Shown here piece by piece: positions 1 through 9,898 of a stretch of DNA of 64,000 bases. Source of the stretch: Diplonema japonicum (Eukaryota > Euglenozoa > Diplonemea > Diplonemida > Diplonemidae). The stretch spans positions 450,407 through 514,406 of the forward strand of contig OZ025705.1 of assembly GCA_964019335.1 (NCBI GenBank), read 5' to 3'. Position numbers and translations under genes: made by a program. The first letter of the stretch is position 1. The number at the start of each line of letters is the position of its first letter. The notes beneath the pieces were generated by a model. That model ran no database searches. It had not been told where the DNA came from and saw nothing but the letters and a program-made list of their open reading frames with translations.

Positions 1-1933
1 CGATATCCTTCCCTAAAGTGTCCCTGTCGGCTGTGAGCGTACAGGCTGTGCAATGGAGTTTCAAAGGGGACACGAGTGTGACATTAGATTGGAGTGGGTT
101 GCACTTCTTCTGCACCCACACCATCTGTGTTCCTGATGCTTCAATTGCAGTGCTCCCAATGACTTGTACGTCACCCGTTTCCACGACAGTCCTGTTCTCT
201 GCACACGTACTTGCGAACTCGACTTGCAGTCCATTGTGCGCATGGACTGCAAACCGACCGAGGTCCACAACAAGCCCTGCACCACATGTAGCTGTGAAAG
301 TGCTGGCGCCTTCAACCCACGGGGCTTGCTGCGCCGCTAAGATGTTCTGCTTATAAGCCTCCAGCGTGACCTCGATGTGGTGTTTGAGCTCAAGCAAATC
401 GCCCTTGTTGCCCACAGAGGATAAGTCCACGCACACCGTGCTAGCTTCCTCACGCGTGACGTCGGTGATAGACCGCAGTGTGATGCCTCCTGCGGTCTCT
501 CGGATAGTGGTTACGTCGGGCAGCAGGTACATCAGTGCGCTTGTACCGTCGCACCATTGCAGCATAAGCCTCGGTGAGTATGGTACAAAGTACACATCAC
601 ACTGGATTGGGGCTTGCTTGTCAAGTACATAAGGAGACGTCACTTGCACGGAACGCAAGCAGAGAGGATCTGGCACGCTCGGGTAGTACAGCAAGTGTAT
701 CAAAGGATAGGCTATGTCGAGGATGAGGTGATGAAGGGCGGCGGTCGTGAGGCGTACAAAGACGTTGGGGGGTACTGTGAGGTGCGTGGCTGACGCAGAA
801 TACTCGAGGCTTATCCGCTGCCTCTCCGTGAGGATGGTCGTGCCGTCCATGACAACAGTGGTGCCCTGAGAGGCAACAGCAAGGATTCCGTTTTCCGCAC
901 GAAAACTGACCTCTTTACAGAGTGTTGCAACAAGTACCTTATCGAGGGAAGGAAACTTCACACAGACACCGCCCTCCAAAGCCATATGAAGTGCCAACGA
1001 TTCTGATTGGGACCCTCTCGTCAGCCCAGCACCGAGCGCACCAAATGCATCTTTCAACTTCATGAGAACCGGTATATCAGTGGACACTTCTAGTTGTTGC
1101 TTCACACGCACACGCACGCCAGAATCATCCATTCCTACCCACAAAGAGGTGTTCTTCAGAAGGGGCTCAGCAGACAAGTCGTGGAAGGCGATGCCACCAT
1201 CACACCACTCTGCGAGCCTACACCGCAGAGACACTGCTTTAAACAGTTCAATGTGCACTCCCTGAAAGGCCTGCGGACACTGCACGGCTTGGGGTGCACC
1301 GTGGCAAACGGAAACAGTAGCACCAGTGAAGGAGTGCGAGACTATCGATGGGGCAACCGGGTCGCAGATACACGTTAGAATGGGAGGAGAAGGGGTGCTA
1401 GCAGATATAACGTCCGTTGCACTGGTAAGAGTGATGGTTGTTGGGAGGGAGAGAGAGAGCAGGTGATGAGGTGGCGTCGGGAGTGTACACGGGAGGTGTG
1501 TATCAAGAGACAGAGAATCAAAGTGGACTGTAAGAGCGAGGCCGTGCGGGTTGTGTAAGGTCACATTGTGCAACTGTACAGAGAGGTACTTCAAAGCTGG
1601 ATGATCAAAACAGAGGCTATGCCGCTCCGTTCCGCCACTACTCTCTTCGACTACGCTACCCAGAGAAATGGCCAGTCCCCTGACCGTCACAAGAAGGGGC
1701 CGAGGGTGTGCAGGACGCAACTCAACTCTGACCCACTCTGCCTTCATCCCATGAGCCTCGCATCCAAATATGTCCACCCAGCTGAATCCTGTTCCCCATT
1801 GCACTTTCGTCACCTTTACCCCAAACACCACACGGATCAGGATCACATAAAGAATCCACAAAGCGGTCTTCACCACCCACATCACCACAGCCGCCAGTGC
1901 TGCGAGCACGTGACGTAACGTATCAGCAACCAT
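1..1933 (-). CDS. Large membrane-anchored protein, N-terminal 644 residues (3' end outside window); candidate bridge-like lipid-transfer protein
   Basis: An open frame reads without a stop from an ATG at 1933 to the left edge, so at least 644 residues are encoded and the C terminus is missing. The first 45 residues contain a strongly hydrophobic stretch (roughly residues 8-40), consistent with one membrane anchor. The rest is rich in alternating hydrophobic and polar residues with no obvious helices, which suggests extended beta structure. An N-terminal anchor followed by a very long beta-rich body is the layout of the RBG/bridge-like lipid-transfer proteins (FMP27/SABRE/Hobbit, Csf1). I infer that family weakly from layout only; no diagnostic motif was seen. 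A CAG acceptor lies 17 nt upstream of the ATG. Alternatively it is a lineage-specific surface or tethering protein. Confidence 0.6.
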   Translation of the reverse strand, partial: MVADTLRHVLAALAAVVMWVVKTALWILYVILIRVVFGVKVTKVQWGTGFSWVDIFGCEAHGMKAEWVRVELRPAHPRPLLVTVRGLAISLGSVVEESSGGTERHSLCFDHPALKYLSVQLHNVTLHNPHGLALTVHFDSLSLDTHLPCTLPTPPHHLLSLSLPTTITLTSATDVISASTPSPPILTCICDPVAPSIVSHSFTGATVSVCHGAPQAVQCPQAFQGVHIELFKAVSLRCRLAEWCDGGIAFHDLSAEPLLKNTSLWVGMDDSGVRVRVKQQLEVSTDIPVLMKLKDAFGALGAGLTRGSQSESLALHMALEGGVCVKFPSLDKVLVATLCKEVSFRAENGILAVASQGTTVVMDGTTILTERQRISLEYSASATHLTVPPNVFVRLTTAALHHLILDIAYPLIHLLYYPSVPDPLCLRSVQVTSPYVLDKQAPIQCDVYFVPYSPRLMLQWCDGTSALMYLLPDVTTIRETAGGITLRSITDVTREEASTVCVDLSSVGNKGDLLELKHHIEVTLEAYKQNILAAQQAPWVEGASTFTATCGAGLVVDLGRFAVHAHNGLQVEFASTCAENRTVVETGDVQVIGSTAIEASGTQMVWVQKKCNPLQSNVTLVSPLKLHCTACTLTADRDTLGKDI

Positions 1934-2055
1934 TGCACGACGTCCTAACCCTGGTGGTTGACCATCAGCAATAAGCTACAAAAGGTAATAATACTACTTA
2001 CTGTGTACGGGCAACATTCTTTGAACCTTCTTGAAAAAGAAGGGACATGCTGCGT

Positions 2056-3027
2056 TTAAACACCCGCCACGTTGTACATCCTGTCGGCTCGCATGGGGTG
2101 GTTGGAGCGCAGGTGCTGTTGATTTTCAGTTGCACGGAGACGGAAGGAACGGGTGAGACTGTAAGAGAGGTTTGTGCGTGGCCTCGCAGTGGGGGGGCGG
2201 GGCTTGTTGGGAGGCGTGTACCACGACAGGATGTCAGATGTGTTGAAAGTGGACTGGAGAGATGGCTTTTGCAGCAAGTTGAGCGAATAATACTTCAAGA
2301 ACTTCACCACTGAGATGCATCCAGTGTGGTCGGGTTCTAACTTTTCAACGATATCGGCTACCTGCTGCCAAGACAGCTCTGCAGGGTGTCGGCACACGAG
2401 AGCGTTGCTTTTGAGTGCCGAATAGAAGACCGACACGGGGACCCTGTCGTTCCCATCCGTGAGGGAGAGGAACAACTTCTTCAACCCGTCAACTTTTTTT
2501 TTCAAATCGGTATTTTCCAACGCTGTCATCCGCTCACTGTCACCCAGCACTGCATATGGCGGCGGGGCCCAAGAGGCGCCCAGAATGCTTTTAGGTCTTT
2601 TCTCGCCCAACCCGACATCTGACTTATTCCCAAGCATGGTTTTCCGCATAGATTTATTCAAAGGTCCACCGTAGCAGAACCTGCTCACTTCCTCCTTCTC
2701 GCTCTGCAGGGTGTTGGTGGTGGTGTTGATGTTGGTGTCGGTGGTCTCGGGTTCTCGTCGCACGAGTGCTTTGGGGTCCACGTACCCGTTCTCCGACTTG
2801 CTTTCTACCAGGTCGGCAAGCCATTTCTTATCTCGCATTGTCTTCAAGCCAAGCACTTTGCGTAATCTTCTTGTTGCATCTTCCACCTCTACGACGTCGT
2901 CCAGTGCGAACTCCTTCCACACACTGAAGCTCCGAGCGCGCATGAGGTTCCGCAGCTTGGTCTGCACATCTGTCACAGTGCTCACAGTGGTGCTGACACA
3001 GCTTCCTGATTGGGTTACAAGTGACAT
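2056..3027 (-). CDS. Hypothetical protein, 323 aa, with possible degenerate EF-hand pair
   Basis: This is an uninterrupted minus-strand frame from ATG 3027 to the stop at 2056. The N-terminal third is polar and basic and includes a Lys/Arg-rich patch followed by a Thr/Asn run. Residues of about 185-255 form helix-loop-helix-like segments (KKLFLSLTDGNDRVPVSVFY and DIVEKLEPDHTGCISVVKFL) that resemble two EF-hands with imperfect calcium loops, so calcium binding is uncertain. The C terminus is Pro/Arg-rich. There is no signal peptide or membrane segment. The family was not recognised; the EF-hand reading is inference. The upstream CACAG at 3070-3072 could be a splice acceptor for the 5' leader. 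Confidence 0.65.
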   Translation of the reverse strand: MSLVTQSGSCVSTTVSTVTDVQTKLRNLMRARSFSVWKEFALDDVVEVEDATRRLRKVLGLKTMRDKKWLADLVESKSENGYVDPKALVRREPETTDTNINTTTNTLQSEKEEVSRFCYGGPLNKSMRKTMLGNKSDVGLGEKRPKSILGASWAPPPYAVLGDSERMTALENTDLKKKVDGLKKLFLSLTDGNDRVPVSVFYSALKSNALVCRHPAELSWQQVADIVEKLEPDHTGCISVVKFLKYYSLNLLQKPSLQSTFNTSDILSWYTPPNKPRPPTARPRTNLSYSLTRSFRLRATENQQHLRSNHPMRADRMYNVAGV

Positions 3028-3616
3028 CTTTCCCCTTAGCCCTTTTTTTTCTTTTTTTTCTTATCTTACCTGTGTTGTAAAAAGAATGTCACAACCTGTA
3101 ACATTGCACCCCAATAGTGTTGTGCTTTTTTTTTTTTTTTTTTTAATTATATCTTTTACATGTAAGCCCCCATTCCCAGTGTAGGCCTCTGACCAGAGCT
3201 GGATGGTACGTGTGCCTTGGGGTTTGCTCCTGAGTTGAACCCCACGTGGTTGCTTTGCGGTGCTGCCTGGCCGCCTAGCTTCTGCACAGCATGGGCTGGA
3301 AGGGTACCGGTCATCTTGTATTGTGTAATGCTGAGTAACTAACGTTGCATTTTGAAGAAGAAGAGAAAAAGGGGAAAAAGATAAGAGGGTTCACAACCCC
3401 ACAGGGCCACGAGAGAAACACGAGTAACGAGATAAAAACCACAGCCGAAGAGAAGAAAAAGAGAGCAAATAAAAAAAAGAAGAAGAAGACGCGCGATGTA
3501 CCTACCCATCAGGACCCCTCAGAGGGGCCCATGCAGGACAGAGTAACGGAGAATTAACGTGGGCAACGGGGGCAAGGAGAGCGGGAAGGAGGGTTTTTTT
3601 TTTTTCTTTTTTTTTT
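3028..3616. other. Intergenic: poly-T tracts and a possible hairpin
   Basis: Between the 323-aa protein and the aspartic protease there are poly-T tracts (about 3127-3144 and 3594-3616), a purine-rich stretch (3355-3490), and a G/C-richer block at 3180-3320. In that block, positions 3208-3247 can fold into a hairpin (GGGGTT paired with AACCCC, plus an outer ACGTG/CACGT pairing). No coding frame is convincing. Confidence 0.5.
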
Positions 3617-4801
3617 CTAGTTGTGGTTGGCGAGGGCGAAGCCGACCCTGTTGTTGGCCGCGTCGAAGGTGGTGTAGAACTTCCTCATGAAGACGTCACC
3701 GAGGATGGCACCAAGGTTCTCTGGGAGCTCACCGGGGAAGCCCATGATGCCAGAGATGCACTGGGTGGGCGCACCAGGCTCCTGCACCTGCAAGATGTAG
3801 TCCTCACCAGTGAGCACGTAGGGCTTCCCTGCAAGGGTGACGGTCATGTTGGGGAGCTTCGCGAAGTCAGGGCACGCCTCGAAGACGCACTCGATGCCCG
3901 CGTCAATGCAGCCCAGCTTGCTGTTGATCTTCACAGCTGTGGCCAGGGGGAAGGCAAGGAGAGAGGTGCCGGAGTCCACCACGGAGTCGAAGTGGCTGTG
4001 GACGGTCTCGTTGCCGATGGCAAGGCTGTCGGTGTGGATCTGCCAGTACCCATCCTTGGAGATGGGGACGTACGAGAAGGACCCAGTGTAGTGGTCGGTG
4101 TTGACACCGCCAAGAGCCAGCTCGGAGGTCTTCTTGTGGGGCCACGCCTGGGCGGACAGGTAGAAGGAGAACTGACCAGCATCCACAAGCTTCTGCTGCA
4201 TCATGCTGAAGAAGACGGGGGTGATGCCGTTGACGGAGATCTCGACCCAGCCCATGCCGAGGATGCCGTCGAAGCGGCCCACCACCCAAGGCAGACCGGG
4301 CTCGGCAGTGGTCTCAGCGAAGACCTGCTTCTGGACCTTGATGCCACCGAAGGTGACGGTGTCCTCATCACAGACGCCCCTCACAGCACCGGACCCATAC
4401 AGGATGCTGAAGGCAGTCCCGTTGTACACGTAGCTAGACGACGCGGAGCTGTTGTACTTCTTGTGCACGCAGCCGGAGCAGTTCGCGCCCGGCACCCACA
4501 GGTTCGAGGAACCAGTGTCGTAGATGACCTTGAACTCCTGCTCTGGTGTCCCTATGGACACGGGTCCGTAGTACTGTGCGTTCATGAAGTCAGTGATGGG
4601 CACCTTGGGCACGGCGGTCACAGATGGGGCGTACTTCAAACCCAGCTTCAGAGCCTCGCCCGCGAAGACCTTCCCGCTCAACATCACCTCCTTGAGTGGC
4701 TTGTTGCTTCTGGACTCGATCTTCATCTCCCCCTGCAGAGGGATCTTCACAAGCTCGGCGCTAGCGAGAGCAGCGCACAGCAGAGTACAAAGAGTTCTCA
4801 T
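3617..4801 (-). CDS. Secreted pepsin-family aspartic protease (cathepsin D-like)
   Basis: The 394-residue frame has a short signal peptide (MRTLCTLLCAALASA) and a propeptide, followed by a two-lobe A1 aspartic protease. The first catalytic motif is DTGSSNLWVPG (about residue 95). The flap region has a Tyr-Gly pair in ILYGSGAVRG. The second catalytic motif is DSGTSLLAFP (about residue 277). The length is that of typical cathepsin D or pepsin (about 390-410). It would cleave peptide bonds at acid pH in lysosome-like or digestive vacuoles, or after secretion. No C-terminal retention signal is visible. The start at 4801 gives the signal peptide, and a CAG acceptor lies 8 nt upstream. The assignment to the family is secure; the compartment is inferred. 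Confidence 0.95.
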   Translation of the reverse strand: MRTLCTLLCAALASAELVKIPLQGEMKIESRSNKPLKEVMLSGKVFAGEALKLGLKYAPSVTAVPKVPITDFMNAQYYGPVSIGTPEQEFKVIYDTGSSNLWVPGANCSGCVHKKYNSSASSSYVYNGTAFSILYGSGAVRGVCDEDTVTFGGIKVQKQVFAETTAEPGLPWVVGRFDGILGMGWVEISVNGITPVFFSMMQQKLVDAGQFSFYLSAQAWPHKKTSELALGGVNTDHYTGSFSYVPISKDGYWQIHTDSLAIGNETVHSHFDSVVDSGTSLLAFPLATAVKINSKLGCIDAGIECVFEACPDFAKLPNMTVTLAGKPYVLTGEDYILQVQEPGAPTQCISGIMGFPGELPENLGAILGDVFMRKFYTTFDAANNRVGFALANHN

Positions 4802-4912
4802 GGTGTTGTCTGTTGTCTAGTCTGTTGTGTTTATTTTATCTTAACTTTGCTCACTTAAAAGAGGCAATACAAAAAAAAGAGAGAAAGAGAAACGTGTGTG
4901 CCCCGAGCGTCC

Positions 4913-5983
4913 TCAGAGGTAAGATGCATCTATGAAGTCAATGCAGGCAGCCATCTCACACGGCACGTCTTTGTGGTGAGTGAGCTGACCTGCCTCGAAT
5001 TTGAAGATAGCGATGAGATCAGTGTGCTGCTTTTCGAGTAGGGAAGGAGAGATCGCGTGGCACGATGCAAGGAGCCATCCTGAGCAGAAAGTGAAATGCC
5101 TAGGTGTAGTACCGCCAGATGGGGCCCTTGACACAAAGGTTAAACCGCCGGAGGTAGGGTCTCTAGAGAATACAACGATCTCGTTGGTAGTCCTAGTGGC
5201 CGCTAGGACGTAGCCACCACAAGGGGAAGATACGATTTCACTTCCGCCCCTGTGATGCCATCGTAGGGGCGTAACATCAGAGGGCAGCAGCTTAACTTCC
5301 TCACCCTGCAAGGTCATGGTGCGCTCCTCTACCACTGTGATGCCCTGTGTCAGCTCGTTGAGTACATAAATGAAGCCCTCCTGCCTCAGGATTCTTCTAG
5401 GGCCCGCGCCTGTGTGCAGTGTGAGACTCCCCGCAGCCCCGTCCATGTTCCCGCTCGTAAGTTTGATGAAGTCCACACGGTCGGTGCCAAGGTCGCTGAC
5501 GGCAAGGTTCCCGTGGATATCGTAGCACACATGGTGCGGGTGTGGAGCTTCTTGTCTATCCTTCAGAGACGGGTCAGATGGCACACTGCCTGCTGCGGGC
5601 AGAGACACCGCGCTGCATAGCTTGCCCGACTCCAATGTGAAGCATGTGACGTCCCCGCCGCAGTAGTTGGCAGAGTACAGTCGCTGCTTTGTTGTGTCGA
5701 CGAGCAAGTGGCAGGGTGCGCCGCCTACCTCAACAGAGGACACTTGTTCCCCCGTCAGCTTGTACCCCTCGACCCTACCCTGCGGCACTGTCTCGTTTGT
5801 GCAGTACACCATATCGCCGCAGACTGTCACCCAGCTGGGGTTAATTCCCGTGGCCAGCTCCCGCACCTCCTCAGCATCTCCTGTAGCTGTGTCAAACCTG
5901 AACAGCTTCACACTGCGTGCCTTGCTATCCGCTGCCTCGTGCACGTAGTCGCACCTGCCCACCACCAATCCTACTGTTGCCAT
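4913..5983 (-). CDS. Lactonase-fold beta-propeller, 6-phosphogluconolactonase (cycloisomerase-2) family
   Basis: About 356 residues, starting at the ATG at 5983; an in-frame GTG two codons upstream is ignored. The sequence shows repeated propeller-blade segments. Among them are GINPSWVTV, GGAPCHLLVD followed by RLYSANYCGGDV, then PHPHHVCYD with GNLAVSDLGTDRV, and a late blade around TPRHFTFCSGWLLAS. These are signatures of the seven-bladed lactonase family (Pfam Lactonase), whose bacterial member Pgl hydrolyses 6-phosphogluconolactone in the oxidative pentose-phosphate pathway; other members are cyclic-ester hydrolases of unknown substrate. Length agrees with the family (330-390). No targeting signal is seen, so it is probably cytosolic. 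A CAG acceptor lies 9 nt upstream of the start. Family is confident, substrate is inferred. Confidence 0.85.
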   Translation of the reverse strand: MATVGLVVGRCDYVHEAADSKARSVKLFRFDTATGDAEEVRELATGINPSWVTVCGDMVYCTNETVPQGRVEGYKLTGEQVSSVEVGGAPCHLLVDTTKQRLYSANYCGGDVTCFTLESGKLCSAVSLPAAGSVPSDPSLKDRQEAPHPHHVCYDIHGNLAVSDLGTDRVDFIKLTSGNMDGAAGSLTLHTGAGPRRILRQEGFIYVLNELTQGITVVEERTMTLQGEEVKLLPSDVTPLRWHHRGGSEIVSSPCGGYVLAATRTTNEIVVFSRDPTSGGLTFVSRAPSGGTTPRHFTFCSGWLLASCHAISPSLLEKQHTDLIAIFKFEAGQLTHHKDVPCEMAACIDFIDASYL

Positions 5984-6098
5984 CTTCACGTTCTGTGGCA
6001 GGTGTGTTTACTGAACAGTGCAAACAAACAAAGCTATTTATGAAAGCACAGAAAGGTTAGGTGCAAGCTTTCAGCGGGGGTTCAATATAAAAAAGACA

Positions 6099-7337
6099 TC
6101 ACGCAACCCATGACCTCAGAGGGTTCCTTTCGGGGACATAGTAGTAGCTGGTGGAACAAGGGATGAGCTGCCACCAGATGGGGCAGGAGTCTGGTGTGCC
6201 GTGGAAGACTGCGTTTGAGGGCCCCCAGTGGGGGATGAGCTCACCGAGCGGGGCTCTGTTGATGTGCCAATGGCCAGAGGGAGCACCCTCGCCATGCTTC
6301 ATGAAGTCAACAGAGAAGAGAAGCACCCAATGTGAAGAAGCGTTCTTGTAGTAGATAAGATTGTGGTGCACCTCGAGGGGTGTCTCGTGAGGTGAGACAC
6401 TGACGACCTTGTACCTGTAGGCCTTATCAACACATGTCTTGCTGACGTCCTCGTTGAGGGAGGTGATGGCACAGGACTCGGCAGAGACTCTGCTGAAGAT
6501 GTGAGTGTAGAGAATGTCGTCAAGAGGTTGAGGCTGGAGGATGTCCTTGACGATGGGTTCGAGGGTGGAACCACAGTAGATGTGCTGGAGCGCTTTTGAC
6601 CTTTTGTAGTAGGTGGCGGAGTTCTTGGTTTTGTGCTCTTCAAGGCACCGCATGATGCGGCCGGCATCATAGCGAATAAGGCTCGCCTCCCACTTTACAC
6701 CGACTGTTTTTGTTACAATCAATTCCTGTCCTCCGGCTTCAAGCAGCTTGCCGTCGATGTCGCTGATGTAGCATGACTTGGCGATGGCAGCGTAGCGGGG
6801 CTGGGCGCCTGCCTTTGCACTGCGTGAGAGGGTTGTGATGAAATCGCGCACGTCCTCCACAGACCAGTCTTCCACGTGAAGGTTCAGTTCGGAGATCCAA
6901 TAACTGTCGAAATACTTCTCTTTGCATATCACTTCGACTTCTTCGTCATCGCCGTCGCCTTCTTCTTCAGGGGCGACTTCCTCTGGTTTCACTTCCTCTT
7001 TCACAATAGGAGGCTCCTCTTCTTCTTCTTCCTCTTCCGTTGGTTCTTCTTTGTCAGGGTCGTCATAGAGGTGCATGATGTCTATCAGGATGCCTTGTCG
7101 GCCATGTGTTCGCTCCCATTCCTCGGGGATCCATTTCAAGATCTTTTTCTTGTCCTTCGTTTTCAGGATGTCAGGGGACTCTCTCCTGAACTTGCACCAT
7201 GCTTGCATGGTGGCTTGTTTTCGGGCGGCTTTGGTCGTCGTTGAGTCTTCGTGCTCTTCGTACCAATAATACACATTGAGGAACCATTCAAAGATGGTTT
7301 TGGGGTCAGGGTGTAAGGGGGTCGGTGCAGAATGCAT
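6099..7337 (-). CDS. Hypothetical protein with acidic low-complexity region, 412 aa
   Basis: This is an intact frame from ATG 7337. The N-terminal 95 residues are aromatic and charged (FEWFLNVYYWYEEHE). Residues of about 98-140 are an Asp/Glu-rich low-complexity segment. Next comes a segment beginning WSVEDVRDFITTL, which looks like the start of a SAM-like helical domain, and then a globular C-terminal half rich in Trp, His and Cys with no motif I can name. There is no signal peptide or membrane span. A CAG acceptor ends 2 nt before the ATG and is preceded by a T-rich tract. I do not recognise the family. The SAM-like suggestion is weak. Confidence 0.65.
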   Translation of the reverse strand: MHSAPTPLHPDPKTIFEWFLNVYYWYEEHEDSTTTKAARKQATMQAWCKFRRESPDILKTKDKKKILKWIPEEWERTHGRQGILIDIMHLYDDPDKEEPTEEEEEEEEPPIVKEEVKPEEVAPEEEGDGDDEEVEVICKEKYFDSYWISELNLHVEDWSVEDVRDFITTLSRSAKAGAQPRYAAIAKSCYISDIDGKLLEAGGQELIVTKTVGVKWEASLIRYDAGRIMRCLEEHKTKNSATYYKRSKALQHIYCGSTLEPIVKDILQPQPLDDILYTHIFSRVSAESCAITSLNEDVSKTCVDKAYRYKVVSVSPHETPLEVHHNLIYYKNASSHWVLLFSVDFMKHGEGAPSGHWHINRAPLGELIPHWGPSNAVFHGTPDSCPIWWQLIPCSTSYYYVPERNPLRSWVA

Positions 7338-8139
7338 CTCTGCTAGGAACTCAAATAATTTCAGAAAATTTGGGGGGGGGGGGAATAAGAAGGGGGGTGA
7401 AAAAAAAAGCTTGGATAGGCTGGCAGAGGGGGAAAAAAAAGAATTGGGAGAGAGAGGGGGGGAAAGAAAAGAGAAAAAAAAAAAGGGAACAAAACCGAGT
7501 TAAATATTATGCTGCATCTTTCTTTTTTTTTTTTTGTTTTTTTGTTTGTTCTCATTCTCCCTTTAGTTTGGGTACCGGAGCTTCCTCTTTTTTGTCCCCC
7601 CCTTGAGCAATGAAATGCTACAAAAAATATCAAAAAAAATTGTTACACAAAAGAGAAAAAAAAAAGGAGAGAGAAGCTTTTATCCCGTCCCTTCTTTTTT
7701 CCCCCGATATTATGCCTGTACGCAAATATAGATAAAGAGGCGGGGGGAACCATAGGTTTTCTCTTTTTTCTTCTTCTTTTTTTTTTTTTTTTTGCCCGTA
7801 AGTCACACCATGGCTGGCGGCCGTCCGAAAGTAGGTTAGTTTTTCTTCTTTTTTTTTCGATTTTGGAGAAAAAGCCGGCAGAGGTATGGGAAAGCAGGAG
7901 AGGGCCTTTTTTTTTTTTTTTAAATGCAACTGGTTGTGGGAAACTTTTTTTTTCCTTGTAAAAAATGGGGAGAGGGGAACGGGGAGAAGTGAACTTGGGA
8001 GAGAGAAAGAGAGGAGTAAAAAGATTTTTTTTTTCGAAAAAGATTTTTTAAAAAAAAGGGGGGGGGATAGGGGAGAAACAGAAACCAAACACTTTTCCCC
8101 CCCTCCCAAACTTCCAACTGTGTAACTTCCCCATTATTT
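7338..8139. other. Intergenic: homopolymer-rich spacer
   Basis: About 800 bases of runs of A, T, G and C (for example poly-T near 7521-7535, 7778-7794 and 7908-7921, and G runs near 7372-7383 and 8058-8067). The reading frames here are low-complexity Phe/Lys/Gly strings and are not credible genes. No RNA gene was recognised. Confidence 0.6.
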
Positions 8140-9728
<1,589 letters not shown>

Positions 9729-9898
9729 TGTAACCCTGTTTCTTTTTCTTTCCCCCTTTTTTTTTTTTTTCCCCCTTTTTTTTTTTTTTTTTTTCCCCTT
9801 TTTTTTTGTGTGTTTCCTGTTGTGAGTATTCTTTGGCAAAGTAAGGATCAAAGAATTAAACCAAATTTGTACCGACGACCTAGAAAGGCGACAGGGTG

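Noticed and set aside
3060-3075. Possible U1 snRNA 5' end (atcttacctg)
   Set aside because: It lacks the canonical ATACTTACCTG and reads better as a minus-strand CACAG/GTAAG splice context in the leader of the 323-aa gene.
3623-4858. 411-codon plus-strand open frame antisense to the aspartic protease
   Set aside because: Antisense shadow; the minus strand has complete catalytic motifs and a signal peptide.
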